Of a stretch of 64,000 nt of DNA, positions 52,960 through 63,990 are shown piece after piece; position 1 is the first letter of the stretch; the number at the start of each line of letters is the position of its first letter. The notes below the pieces were generated by a model. That model saw nothing but the letters and a program-made list of their open reading frames with translations. It was not told where the DNA came from and searched no databases. The stretch comes from Symbiodinium microadriaticum (taxonomy: Eukaryota; Sar; Dinophyceae; Suessiales; Symbiodiniaceae), in contig LSRX01001551.1 in the NCBI GenBank assembly GCA_001939145.1, positions 5,796 to 69,795 of the forward strand, given 5' to 3'. The position numbers and the translations under genes were made by a program.

Positions 52960-54170
52960 CCGTGTCGGACAGGAGTGGCAGAAAATGAAGGCGGAAAACG
53001 TCGAGGCGATCAAGCGACCGCTGCGGGTTATTCTCTTTCAGACCTGGGCCTTCGAGTCCTCACAAAGCCCGACAGCTTCCGGTACGTGAAGTGGAACTCG
53101 ACCAGCCGCTCCCTGGAGGACGTCCCCACGGCGGCGCTGAAGGAGGTTGTGGCCCGGCCCTCCTGGACAAAGCCATCGTCCTGAGCGTAGTGGAAGGAGT
53201 CTTGGTGAAATTATCACCCGACTCACAAGCCGGTACCCAACCTCACGGGACCCACAGTCACGTTCAAGATGGTTCTGGGCTTACGGGAGCCGAAATTCTG
53301 GCCCTAGCTGGGAACTCAGCCCTCCAGTTGCTGGCCACCACCCTTCGGAAGGAACGCAGGAGCAGATCGGCCCCAGCTCAGTCCGTTGTTCAAGATCTGC
53401 GCACGCGGCCGCTCTGCAGCAACTGCGAAAACTAGTCTTGCAGAACAAGGGCAATGAGTGCTACATGAATGCGGTTCTGTTAACTTGTGCCTGGACATCG
53501 GGGCCTAAGACACCCCGTTCACGCAGATCTGTGCACCCTTCAGCAGAGTTCCCCTCCTGCTCACGTGTGGACACACCCGCTGTGGCGCAGGTACCTTCAA
53601 GGCTGGCCACACGATGGTCGGCAGCAAGATGCCGCAGATTTTTTGGGACATTTTCTGCAGGCAGGACCACTCGTGCACTTTCAGGGTTCTTGGGCCGTCT
53701 TGGCTCAGGGCCAACTACTGGATTGCGGTAATGTATGCATGCCCACTCCTCATCAACAGTGTCATCTCTCAGCCCAGCTCCCTACTGTCAGAGGGTTTTG
53801 TAACTTGCAACAACTAGTGCGACACTGGCATGACATTCCAGCTAAGCCAGCTCTCACTGCAGGTGTCGCTTGCGCTGCTTTGCAACTGAACCGCTTCTGC
53901 ACCGCGGGCAGGGTTGTAAGGAAAGACGTTCCTCCAGTCTCCTTGCCAAGGTTCTCTCGCTGAGCGCTCCTTCAGGGCAGGAGATGTAGCAGTGCACCTC
54001 GGGAACACTCCTGGTTGCAGCCACTATTGGTCACTTTTGATTGAGCCGACCGGGAAGATGTGGTGGACAGATGATAATACCAGGGCTCAAGCTGTCGCCA
54101 GGGGTGATATTCCTACTCTCCTTCGTAACGCTTACATCATCTTTCTGCATCCGGACGGAGGGCTGTAATT
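52960..54170 (+). pseudogene. USP (peptidase C19) retroelement-type ORF, copy A
   Basis: Upstream conserved region: QEWQKMKAENVEAIKRPLRV, ILFQTWAFE, then YVKWNSTSRSLEDVPTAALK and SALQLLATTLRKERRSRSA. USP domain: Cys box QNKGNECYMNAVLLTC (catalytic Cys codon 53459-53461); second box HDGRQQDAADFLGHFLQAG (about 53600-53660, another frame); FCNLQQLVRHWHDIPAKPAL, ACAALQLNRFC; His box VAVHLGNTPGCSHYWSLLIE (His codon 54022-54024, third frame) and MWWTDDNTRAQA, ending NAYIIFLHPDGGL. Frames 2, 0 and 1 follow one another, so two frameshifts kill it, yet Cys, QQDA-F, His and Asp motifs are all visible. Family role: ubiquitin removal. Here it probably served a retroelement. Confidence 0.7.
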
Positions 54171-54339
54171 TTGTACTCGTACCTGCCCCTCTGCAGACCA
54201 GTTGGCTTGGTGCGCAAAGGCTCTACGGAGCGGTCAAGCAGGATGGATGGAAGGTAAAATACCTTGCAGCAAAGCTGCCGCGCTACAGCGCGCCACAGTC
54301 GCTCAGCAGTCTCGGACTCCCTGCTTCGAGTTGAAGTGT

Positions 54340-54354
54340 ACAACAACAACAACA

Positions 54355-54412
<58 letters not shown>

Positions 54413-54436
54413 TTACTACTATTACTACTACTACCG
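54340..54436 (+). repeat. (AAC)n(TAC)n microsatellite
   Basis: Six AAC units, then about 28 TAC/TAT units and a few CTACCGC words. In frame with the USP copy B that follows, giving poly-Asn/poly-Tyr. Confidence 0.95.
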
Positions 54437-54926
54437 CTACCGCTCTCCGATTTTGGTAGATGTGCAAGGCTCGGACCTGCAGAGTCTTGTGGACGCCTGG
54501 TCGGCTCAGCCAGCCATACATGCCCTTAGTTCACATTCGGGTTTGTTGGTTCTTCAGCTTAAGCGCTATACCAGGGTTCGGGAACGCACTGTTAAGAACA
54601 CTGCCCCAGTGCTGATTCGGCCACGCGATGCCCTTGTGATGCCGCGTTTCGCTACCCCTGGCAGCATCGAGCTGCAACACCGCCAGTTCAGGGTTGCCTT
54701 TGTCATCTACCATCATGGAGAACACACAACCTCGGGTCACTACCAGGCTGCACTTAGCTGTCCTTCTGATTCACTGGCGAGTGTGTGGCAGTTCTTTATC
54801 TGTAACGATGGCACCGAGCCACGTTGTGCCGCCCCGGCGGATCTTAGGGATATTTTGCATAATGCCCACCTGTTCCCGACTGCAAGCATGCTGCCGATGC
54901 GCAGCGGCAGGGATCTTTCGGTTTGA
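54437..54926 (+). pseudogene. USP (peptidase C19) ORF, copy B, C-terminal half
   Basis: One continuous frame reads VDVQGSDLQSLVDAWSAQPA, LLVLQLKRYTRVRERTVKNT, IRPRDALVMPRFATPGSIEL, then the His box FVIYHHGEHTTSGHYQAALS (His codon 54738-54740), WQFFICNDGTEPRCAAPADL and ILHNAHLFPTA. It ends at a TGA. The Cys box and QQDA box are missing upstream, where the AAC/TAC repeat and non-matching sequence stand, so this is a truncated copy. It differs from copy A throughout, so it is not a recent tandem duplicate. Confidence 0.65.
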
Positions 54927-55198
54927 GCCGTTTCAATGCTCTGCATACACGTATTCTCTGTTTATTCGTTCTTGTCAGCCACCATGTACAGTTGCCATTG
55001 CAGTTGAATTTGCCTCGCCTGGTTTGCTAGCTTGGCTTCAGCTCTTTTGTCGCACGGGCGTGCGGAGCCCTGTGCGAGGGTCGCTTGGGCATACGTGCCG
55101 GGCCCTTGATTACGCTGGAGCTTGAGTGTCATTTATCCTGTCAGCCTTTGACTGCTGCTGCGTGCCGCTCCTTAGTTTTGGGTTCTAGCCGGGCCTGG

Positions 55199-55705
55199 TG
55201 GGCTTGCAATATGGTAGCCTGCCAGCTTGAGCTGCCTCGGCATGTGTATGTGGTAGCCTTGGAGGAACATCTCTTGCTGAATGCGTTCAAGAACCTATTT
55301 CAGGGGAGTGCAGGCCTCCACTACCCGCCGACTGTCACCATGGCGTGTCGCAACGATATCATCCAGCTCGCTCGGGAAAAGCTTTCGTCCTCGGATTTTG
55401 AGACCTACATGTCCTATGTTTCTGAGCTGGCGACGTGCTTCACTGATAATGTTCTGGTGCGGCTGCCTGAGCCCATTGGGGAGTTCAGTACGCTGGACCC
55501 AGATGCTGAGCAGCTGGCGTGGCATTATCGGAACGAGGGGATGGGCTCGACTTGGACCATGGCTCGAACTGTGGTTGCGGCCCTCGACTTTGTGATGGAT
55601 GGGCGTCCCTTCGCCAATGGACTCATCTTTAATCTGGGGCTGTACGCCAAAGGTGGCATCGCAGGCCTGGCGCGTAACACCGGCTCGCATGTCAACGTCT
55701 GTTAG
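55199..55705 (+). CDS. Helical ORF, paralogue of 52441-52872
   Basis: The likely coding part is from about 55232 (LPRHVYVVALEEHLLLNAFK, TMACRNDIIQLAREKLSSSD, FETYMSYVSELATCFTDNVL, VRLPEPIGEFSTLDPDAEQL, AWHYRNEGM) to a TAG at 55703-55705. It aligns by eye with the 52.4-kb ORF over about 90 residues. The C-terminal 60 residues differ. It may be the N-terminal portion of another retroelement unit whose USP part is missing downstream. Confidence 0.45.
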   Translation, partial: WACNMVACQLELPRHVYVVALEEHLLLNAFKNLFQGSAGLHYPPTVTMACRNDIIQLAREKLSSSDFETYMSYVSELATCFTDNVLVRLPEPIGEFSTLDPDAEQLAWHYRNEGMGSTWTMARTVVAALDFVMDGRPFANGLIFNLGLYAKGGIAGLARNTGSHVNVC

Positions 55706-55861
55706 CTGTTGAACCATTTGATTCTTGAGATTTGTCCACACCTTCAAGTGGTCAACGTTGGCGCTGACGGTAGACTTGAGGGCTTCTTTCGAGCTGGGCA
55801 TATCTTCTCCACCAGTGCAAGCTGCGTGCTCTTTGCTGGCAAGACGCCGCATGTGAATGGC

Positions 55862-56135
55862 TGGATGCCTCTCTGGAGGCTCTTAGAGGACTGGCGGGAC
55901 CCCACGCGCGCCTTGGGATGCCTCTCTGCAGGCTCTTAGAGGACTGGCGGGACCCCACGCACGCCTTGGGATGCCTCTCTGTAGGCTGTTGGAGGACTGG
56001 GGTCCCGCCACGCGCGCCTTGGGATACTTCTCTGGAGGCTCTCAGAGGACTGGCGGCCCCACGCGCGCAGAGGACTGGCGGGACCCCACGCGCGCCTTGG
56101 GATGCCTCTCTGGAGGCTCTTAGAGGACTGGTAGC
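55862..56135 (+). repeat. GC-rich tandem repeat, ~54-base unit, about five copies
   Basis: GGATGCCTCTCTGGAGGCTC, then TTAGAGGACTGGCGGGACC and CCACGCGCGCCTTG, recurs at 55862, 55916, 55970 and 56024 with changes and again, rearranged, to 56135. Frames across it are open by repetition only. 56136-56434 shows no gene. Confidence 0.9.
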
Positions 56136-56434
56136 ATGTTGTGGCCAGTTTGATAAGGCCTCCCCGCGGCACAAAGCCTGCTTGGCCGAACTTGGCTTTC
56201 GGCTTCCCTAACTTAGGCCTCGTGGGTGCCGATAGGGGGTTTGGATGCGCACATGCGTTGTGCACCGCCGGTTGGGAGAGCACGCCGGCACAAACGCCAG
56301 TTGGGGGGCTGGTTGAAAAAATGTGCAGCACATGCGTATCCCTGCACCATGCCGGTCACACCATAGCGGCTGCACTGCCTCCTTGCACTAGGGATGCGAG
56401 AGTGCGCATTACCATCGGCCTGGCTTAGGTCATC

Positions 56435-57076
56435 ATGTCGGCAGCTGCTCCTCCAGTGTTGCCCCGGCACTCCGTGGTGCCAAGCCTGACTGGCCTTCGT
56501 GACTGCCTCAGTCGTGGTTGTAGAGTGCGTTTCGTGGATAATGGTCATCGGCATTGGTGTGCGGAGTGCAAGCGCACGCTGGGTGCTCACCATGCACGAC
56601 GCTGCCTTCAGCAACAACAATTTGACCGGCTGGCGGCCCTTGAAAGCTCAGCTGACAATAATACACGCTTTTTCAGCTGTGCTACCCAGGGTTGTCATAG
56701 GATGACTAGTGGGACTTTTCTCTTTTGTTGCTCAACTTGCGACGGCACACGGGGGGCACAACACACTGTCCGATGCCAGTAGCGGCGACGAGACAGAGCG
56801 CCGGCTACTTCTTCGTCTACTTCGATGCCGGTAGTGCTGACTGGGACTTCCAATGCTGCACCGACATCCACTGTGACACTTGGGGTGGCACCAGGCGTCG
56901 ACGCTACCCTGATGGAGGATAACGTTGGGTCTGACTTGGGAGGAATGCCGTGCCAGGTGATCCGTCCTGTGACATCACTTGCGGATGCTACAGGAGGGTT
57001 GCCCTCTGAACAGCAGCAGTCGCAGTCTGTACAGTACAGTTTGACGACGGTGGTAGACCTTGATGCACTCGACTGA
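56435..57076 (+). CDS. Cys/His-rich protein with duplicated zinc-binding motif, in-frame TAG
   Basis: ATG at 56435. Two similar Cys/His modules: CLSRGCRVRFVDNGHRHWCA followed by ECKRTLGAHHARRC, and CATQGCHRMTSGTFLFCCST followed by CDGTRGAQHTVRC. Common plan: C-x3-C, then (W/C)C-x2-C, then G-A-x-H-x3-RC. The number and spacing of Cys/His suggest two small zinc modules. I know of similar repeats in dinoflagellate proteins but no named function. A TAG at 56780-56782 ends the first 115 codons, but the same frame stays open for another 98 codons to 57076 with a Ser/Thr/Val-rich acidic tail (VDATLMEDNVGSDLGG, QYSLTTVVDLDALD). Either the tail is 3' UTR or the stop is a lesion in a longer protein. 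Confidence 0.5.
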
Positions 57077-58246
57077 TGATGGTTTTTCCTGGTGGCCTCC
57101 TCTTCTTTTGTTTGGCCTACGGGGCGATGCTTGTAGACGTAACTTGTGGAACCATAAAATATGGTGCGATATTCACTCGCCAGGCCTGAGGCCTGTCCCC
57201 GCATCGTATCGACATGGACGATATGGCGATCGTGGGTGAGTGAGTACCGCTACCACTACCAATACCACTAGAAAGCGCTATTACCGCTATTACCACTGTT
57301 GCTACTCCTGCTGCTTCTGCTGCTTCTGCTTCGGTTATTTCGACCGACACGGCGACGACTGCTAGGACTACTGCTACCACGACGACCATCCCTCCGCGAC
57401 CACCATGACAACGATTACCACTTCGGTATCACTGCACCAATTTTGCGATTGTGACCGATTCTGCAATGTGTGATTTTGAGCTGGGTTCTGGTCATGTTTA
57501 TTTCCTTTTCTACTTGGCATTGGTACGTATATATGAACCACAAAGCGGGGGCGGGGGGTCGGTGCATCGAGTCAATGTCACGATCCGCGTAACAGCGAGT
57601 ACGTGCACAGGGGAATCACGCCAGAGCGAAGGAACCCCACTATTGCGTTTGTTTGTTTTGTTTGTTTGTTCTTTTCATCTAGCAAGGTCGAACGTAGGTT
57701 GGGTCATTCTCATTGCATGTCGGCTTCTGGCTTGTGGCCAAGCGGGTGTGTGGGAACTTTGCCAGGCGCTCCACGGCTCCGTGGATTTTGTCATTGTGTG
57801 GATGGCGGCGCCACGCCTACTTCATGGAATGGTCCAGCTTCTACCGCTACCCTTATTTTTTGCATTTCGAGAGACGCCTGGAAGTAAAGTTTGTCAGTGG
57901 CTTTTTTGTATCCCTTTTGCATTGATTTTACTGCCCATGCCCCTTCTCACGAGCGCTGCAAATCTCCGTGACCAACATAATGGCCGCTTGCCCAGCTTGA
58001 ATCTCAACACCGGCTGTCGGCATGAGCTTTTTGCAAGTCATTTGCAGACATGACGGGGACTGGTTTATTGGGCCGCGGGTAAGGCATCCCTCATCTTTTT
58101 GAGCTCGTTGGTTCGATGTCTTCGCCAGAGCTTTGGAGTCTGAGCCTAAAGATGCGACAGCTCAATGCGCGGCTCCGGGCGGACGAGGCTGGTGCACTGG
58201 TGAGGTCGGTAGGTTTTCAGTGTGAAAGGTCTCGGGGTGCCATCAA
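57077..58246. other. Region without a recognised gene
   Basis: Contains CTACCGCTATTACC-type simple sequence at 57245-57400 and TTTGTTTG words at 57646-57672. A 200-codon frame (57451-58053) is open but hydrophobic-random in look and matches nothing known to me. Confidence 0.4.
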
Positions 58247-58630
58247 ATGGCGGGTTGGAACGTGGAAAGCTGGGTCGAGGCAGTGCTGCAATTTAGCCAG
58301 TGTCCCGGTCTTGCAGGTAAAGTTCTGGGGCGATTTGATCTTATCCCTCGCCTCTGTGGAGAAGACATTTCGGCCGAGAACCAGCGAGCATTTTGGGGCT
58401 GTTCAGAGAGATCCCAGCTGCTCTTTCGGGCAAGAGGAAGAGAATTCCACTGTTCGGTCCTGGCTGGCCTGCTGTGCCAGTACCTGTGGCAGCTGCAGCG
58501 ACGAGAGGTGCCTCCCGACGTACAGCAAGGGCTCTCGCCACAAGAACGGGTGGGTTTGCTTCCATCTATCTTCAGCTTCCCAGGTGCACACAACGTGGTG
58601 ACCCTCGTGCTTGCTGCCCTTCGGAATTAA
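58247..58630 (+). CDS. Unidentified 127-aa ORF
   Basis: ATG at 58247: MAGWNVESWVEAVLQFSQCP, GRFDLIPRLCGEDISAENQR, LLCQYLWQLQRREVPPDVQQ, FSFPGAHNVVTLVLAALRN, ending at TAA. The composition is protein-like (regular hydrophobic spacing, several W and Q-rich helices), but AG/GTAAAG sites at about 58316 suggest that part may be intron. No family recognised. Confidence 0.3.
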   Translation: MAGWNVESWVEAVLQFSQCPGLAGKVLGRFDLIPRLCGEDISAENQRAFWGCSERSQLLFRARGREFHCSVLAGLLCQYLWQLQRREVPPDVQQGLSPQERVGLLPSIFSFPGAHNVVTLVLAALRN

Positions 58631-61480
58631 CACAGAGAGCTCCTCGGCTGGCTTTCTTCGTTGAGGAAATTCCTTAAAACAGAACCTTTCGCACCGGCCG
58701 GGCTGAGGCCTGCAGCCGCAGCGGTCCACCTTGTCGAATGCATCGCATTCATCAAGACGTGGCTCCGTCGTAAACATGGTATTCCGGCCCAACATTCCAC
58801 TTGGACCAAAGCGAGGATTTCGGAGCCGAGAGGCGGTGGGCCCAGAAGGGGCGCTGGGCCCCGCTGCATCAGCCGAGCCGTCGCTTGCGCAGTCGCTTGC
58901 AGATCAAGGAAATCAAATCCGAGCGACCGACTGCACAACGCGTCTGTGAGCCAGTTGAAGCCCCCCGATAACTTCTATTGAGATTACCGTGCGAGCCGCT
59001 GAGACGACTGGAACTTTGAACGGTTAAACAGGACGCGGAGTTCTGCAAGTTCTTTCAAGTTGGAGAGCATCCTGATGATGGGACGCTATGTAACAGGCAG
59101 TAATGGCCAGCAGGAGTAGCTGAGGTCAGATTTGCACCGTGCTCCGTGCCAAGATGTGGCCGTCAGCTCGATTGGCGTAGCGCAGAAAAGGGTGTCGAGC
59201 TGGGGACGAGCAGAGCTGCGAGCCTTGCAGGAAGAGGGGCTCGAAGAGGGAGAGGGCCGCGGCTCCCGGCGCGGGCGTTTTGCTTCTGTCACGATTTCAG
59301 ACACGCTTTGCTGAGGTCTCGGCGACTCCTGATCCGCCAAGTGAGCGCTCCCAGCTCCCGAGCCTGGGCCGCATCCGGCCACATTCCCCTCTGAAGCGAA
59401 GCCGCAGCGAGCGGCGCGGCTCTGGGGCGAGACGAGGGCCAGGACTCCTGGTGAGAAGAAAACGGAGCCGAGTCACATCTCCCCAGTCCCAGCTGGCCTG
59501 GACACCAAGCCATTCAAGCCTTCAACCTTTGTCGAGCAGCCGTGCTGGCTTTTGGAACACGTCACATGTCGTAGGGTCAGGACAGAGGCCAGAGCAGTAG
59601 TCAGTAGCCGAGAAGGCTTCGAGTTGTAGCCAGGGTTGCGAAGTGGCTGGAGATGGGCTGGGTTGACCATTTCTGGCTCGTTTCATTCGACGCTGGCTGG
59701 GACGACGCAAGCTGACAGATATGGCCACGCCGAGCTCTGGATAGAGCCAACATGGAGGTTCCTCTCGGCTCGTCCTCAGGCCGGGCCGGGCGGCAGGTAC
59801 TATGTTTGAAGTCTTAAGGCAACTTTTTGCGATGCCAGGCCTGGAGGCCAGGCGGGTCTCCTGGCGCCAGGCCGGGCCCCATGGCAAAGAAGGCCACAGC
59901 GCTCCCGCTTCGTCTTTTTTTTCCCAGGCCGACCAGCTGGTCACCGAATCTTCTCATCGGGCCGATGCGAGTCCTGGCCTCTGGGGGATCTCTCATCGCC
60001 ACCACCGCCTTGCGGCCGCCTTGCGGCCGCCTTGCCCGCATGCCTTCGCCTTGCACGCTCAGGCCGAGCTGGAGCTAAAGGGCTCGTGGCTTCCGGGCAC
60101 CGGTGCGGCCTCTGTCTGAGGCTCCTCTTTTTTCTGTGCGACGTTGAGAGGCCATTCGTGGCAGTCTTCGCCTCCAGCACGGCCTTTGCGTTCAGCATGC
60201 GGTCTGCACGGAGGCCAAGGCTGGAGTCTTTCACGGGCATTCAGGGGCGGACGGCGAAAGCTAAGCATTGGAATTTCGGTCCCGTGTCGGTGCCAGGCCG
60301 CTGCTGCGGTCGCTGCGCACTGGCAAGGCCACTGCTGCGAATCGGAGAACTTTCAGCTCGGCACCGGCAGAGGCGACATCGACACCTCAAGAAGGCAGTG
60401 AAAAAGCTGCCTTTTGGCTTGGGCCCCAGCCCTGGCCCTGGCCCTCGCTCAAGGCACTGCTTCCGCTTGGCAGGTCCATCTGCCTCGTGGCAGTGTACAT
60501 CAGTTGCGACGTGGGTGTGAACCTCTGCAGCGAGGCTGCTTCCCAAGGCGGCGTCCAGGGGAGTCCAAATGGTCCAAGCGCGCCCACACGGGCTTTCACA
60601 AACCTCTTTGCTCTCTGGGAGGCTATCAGAAGGCCAGTGCCGTGCTGGTCACCTCTCTGGTCTCCGCGGTCATCGGCGGGGCTTGGAAAGAGTTCGCGCC
60701 GTTTTCGGTGGATTCCGTTCCAGTGATCCGACACAGGTGCCGTCTGGGCAGTTCGACAGGACGGATGGAGGCTGGGAGCGGCCATGGCGCAGCTCTGCAC
60801 TAGCAGCCACTAGCACTTTCCCAAAAGGGGACTGCAACAGTGCGTGGCGCCGGAGAACGCTGGGAGCTCGGACGCAGCAGCTCCAGACCCACCCGAGTGC
60901 CAACAAAAAGCGTCTCGAGGTCTTCTATCGTTCCAACTTTTTTGCTTCCGTGTGCGTTGCTCAGTCTAGACCGGAGCAGCTTCGCACAAAAACATCGAGC
61001 AGCTCTGGATAGCTCAGATAGCTCTCAGGTTGTTTGCTTGTTCGAGCATCTCGCTCCTCAAGGCGCCTATGGGACGCTTGGCTTAGCAAGCACATTGCCT
61101 GTCTACACACCGTGCCAGGCCTTTGAGAAACAGAGTGCTGCTTTCATCAAGCTAGTGGGCCAGGCTCGAGTTTCAGAAGTCAACTCCACGACATGTTCAG
61201 TTTCACGGTGCGAGAGAAATGTACGACATGTCCTCAGCAGTCTCTCGTCCCCTGATCGCGGGCCTTCTGACAGTTGAAGCTACCACTGGCTGCCTTTCTG
61301 GCGCGGTACTTCCTCGGCAAGAGGCCAGGCGTACTAGTGCCTTCTCTTCTCCACTGCTGCTTGAAACATCTTGAAACCCATCAGTGAATACAACAACATT
61401 ACAAACCAATCCGCAGGGCAATAGCGACCGCTTGGCATACGCCGCCGAGCCCAAATTCAACAAGGATAGCGGTACTATCC
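58631..61480. other. GC-rich region without a recognised gene
   Basis: Many overlapping open frames because of high GC. The most protein-like pieces are 58776-58949 (MVFRPNIPLGPKRGFRSREA) and 60600-60730 (GGYQKASAVLVTSLVSAVIG, GAWKEFAPFSVDSVPV). Neither has a recognisable motif. Duplicated words GCGGCCGCCTT (60012-60035) and CTGGCC/GCCCTG repeats near 60430 were noted. Confidence 0.35.
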
Positions 61481-61496
61481 AGTGATCATAGTCCTA

Positions 61497-61515
61497 CTGC
61501 TACTTGTACTCCTCA

Positions 61516-61569
<54 letters not shown>

Positions 61570-61583
61570 TGCTGCTGCTGCTT

Positions 61584-61639
<56 letters not shown>

Positions 61640-61921
61640 ACTGCTCTTGCTACTTCTGCTACGACTACTATTACCATTACTGCTACTACTGCCACCACTC
61701 CTGCCACGACTACTTACTATGACTACGACGCCGACGACAACGTTACTTCTACTTGTATTTCTACTGCTATTACTAACAACAACAACAACAACAACAACTA
61801 CAACTACAACTACAACTACAACTACAACTACAACTACAACTACAACTACAACTACAATTACTACTACTACTACTACTACTACTTTTATTACCAATACTAC
61901 TACTACTTTTATTACCAATAC

Positions 61922-61955
<34 letters not shown>
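61497..61955 (+). repeat. Compound microsatellite (CTG)n, (CTA)n, (AAC)n, (ACAACT)n, (TAC)n, (CT)n
   Basis: (CTG)n with two TTT interruptions at 61517-61640, CTAC/CCAC variants to 61770, (AAC)n at 61775-61797, (TACAAC)n at 61798-61855, (TAC)n to 61880, and (CT)n at 61925-61952. All large ORFs here (poly-Leu, poly-Ser, poly-Thr, poly-Val) are artefacts of it. It lies just 3' of the minus-strand USP copy. Confidence 0.95.
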
Positions 61956-62118
61956 CGCAGCAAAAAAAGTCCGCGCGGCGTCCAACTATGGCAGCACATT
62001 GTGCCGGCGCTCATAAGAGCCCCTTGTCACTACCTCGACACGAGTTCGTGCATACCCGTAAAAGAAGGAAAGAACTAAGCAAAATGGAGCCATGGATGGG
62101 GGACCATTGGTCCGCCAT

Positions 62119-63990
62119 CTATAAGCTGGAGCCCGTAGCAGCCGGAAACCTGCAGCGGACAAATATCAGCACGTATGCGTCTCGGTCAATACACTTGGGG
62201 AGTCGGCCATAAGATTTCGCCGCTTTCCCATCGTCAGTTCCCCAGTATTTGTTCCTCGGCAGGGCGCCCGGCTCCAGGAGCAATGAAGTGTAATGTCCAG
62301 CAGTTGTGCAGACTCCATGATGCAGAATAATGGAACACACGGTGTAGGTCGCTTGAAATGTTCTGAGGCTTCGGCCGAATACAGGTATGAAAACTTTGCG
62401 AGGAATCGCAACCCCCGAGCGATCTTTGACTGGACCTGAAGCCCCGTAGTCGTATCTGGCCAGCTGCACAAGCAGCACAGGGTAGGCCTCCTTGAGACCA
62501 TGAAGACAGGCCTGCATGTGCCACCGGTTCAGGCAGCTCATCCCTGCCATCACCTGTCGGATGAAGAAGGATAGGCGAAAAGAGCTGTCCCGAGTTATTG
62601 ACAACAGCCTGTCCCATGCCAATTCCCGATCGTGATTGCCATTCACCTTGCAGTATAAGAGGTGGCATTCTGGTGTTGATATAAGTTATAAAATCTGCAA
62701 CATCGTGCTGAGTGGACGGCGCCTGCCATCCCCGAAGAAGCCTAGACCAGGATGCAGCACGATAGATCGTGATGGGAGCCGAGCTGTATAGCACGTCACG
62801 CCAGGCCTGCGAGTAATCCCCAAAGAAGTGAGCATCCGGAGCCTGGAGAAGGCTGAAAGCCCAGATCCATGCTAATGCAAAGGAATTGATATAGCAGTGC
62901 TGTGTGGAATCCCTGAGAACCAGTCTCAGAACTCTCCGAGCATCTTTTGGATATCCTCCCCAAATTCGATCGACGAAGTCCATCTCTCCTCAACTGCATC
63001 CCCACAATTTGCAGAGCCGCAAGGCCTTGCAGGGCTTCAAGCCCCCGCCAGACATCTGTCACCTCCGCGACCCGGAGCCCAATCTCCAGCATGAAGCGAG
63101 CCGTTCGCCGCTGCTCCGATGATTTGATGAGTGGCATTGAAGCGATGAACCACGTCCTTCTGCCGGACCGCCTGTGCCGTCAGCGCCAGCAAGGTGAGCA
63201 CTGGTTGTCCAAGGGGAGGCCGGCTCCCATCCGCCACCAGCGCCTGTGCCTGGTGGTCCCACTGCTGGTAGACCCATTGGCCCTCCTGTGTGAGCCATCC
63301 CCGAGCCTGAGCTCCTTGAGGTTTGTGATGCACGTCTGGACCGTCTGAAACAGGGTGTGCAGCAGCTGAGCTCGTAGCGGACATTCCATTCTTCGTGTCT
63401 TCGCTTCCGAGCGGTAGGTCTCGGGTGCTCGAAACAACATCGGCAATGGCCCTTGGGGACCCGGCTGCAAATATATGTTCCAAGCGGAGTTCTGCTTGAG
63501 CACCTGCAGACTTGTTTCTTGCCGAAGGATCAACCGGCCCATGGCCTTGATGAGCGCATGTTGGGAGCGAGGTTGATCGCCCCTGTTGCCCCCTCGAGGG
63601 CGATTGCCTCCGTGCCCAAAGGGATGTGAGGGCTGATTGTTTCCTGGGGGGCGACCGCGTTTGCGTTCCTGTTCCAGATCCTTCTCGTCCATGCTGCGTC
63701 ACAGGCGGTGCAGGTTCAGGGGAAGTAGCAGCGAGAAGACAGGACTGCCAGAGTACTGAGCATTGGGTTTTATAGTGACGAGGTTGTTTAGTGGAGACAC
63801 CACAGTACAGACAGGGGGAGCCGCCACTAGGGAAGGTGCGGCAGAGTTGGATGGCTTGGGCAGTTAAGGCAAACTCCTTAGGGTGACTACCCTTAAAGTG
63901 AGTCTTGACTATCTTGGGGGAGGCAAGCCATTGACCACACAGAATGCAGCGCGGAAGGTGCTTATGGCGATCCTGGATATGGAATACAAT
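62119..63990 (-). pseudogene. USP (peptidase C19) retroelement-type ORF, copy C, with zinc fingers
   Basis: Read on the minus strand from the right edge: KHLPRCILCGQWLASPKIVK then THFKGSHPKEFALTAQAIQL (C2H2-type finger, about 63845-63965); SPCLYCGVSTKQPRHYKTQC (second finger-like block); a basic linker; MGRLILRQETSLQVLKQNSA with RAQLLHTLFQTVQTCI (63180-63545); WVYQQWDHQAQALVADGSRP and LALTAQAVRQKDVVHRFNAT; LEALQGLAALQIVGMQLRRD with RSNLGRI; USP Cys box LVLRDSTQHCYINSFALAWI (Cys codon 62894-62896); STQHDVADFITYINTRM; His box SIILHHGVCTTAGHYTSLLL (His codon 62293-62295) and YWGTDDGKAA; it ends YVLIFVRCR. At least two frameshifts. The upstream region carries the same conserved pieces as copy A. 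The element probably extends past 64000, where its reverse transcriptase would be expected if it is a LINE. Confidence 0.7.

Noticed and set aside
58631..61480. Arg/Pro-rich ORFs as genes
   Set aside because: High GC keeps all frames open. No conserved motif or convincing exon pattern was found.
61475..62078. Poly-Leu, poly-Thr, poly-Ser and poly-Val ORFs
   Set aside because: Produced by the compound trinucleotide repeats on both strands.
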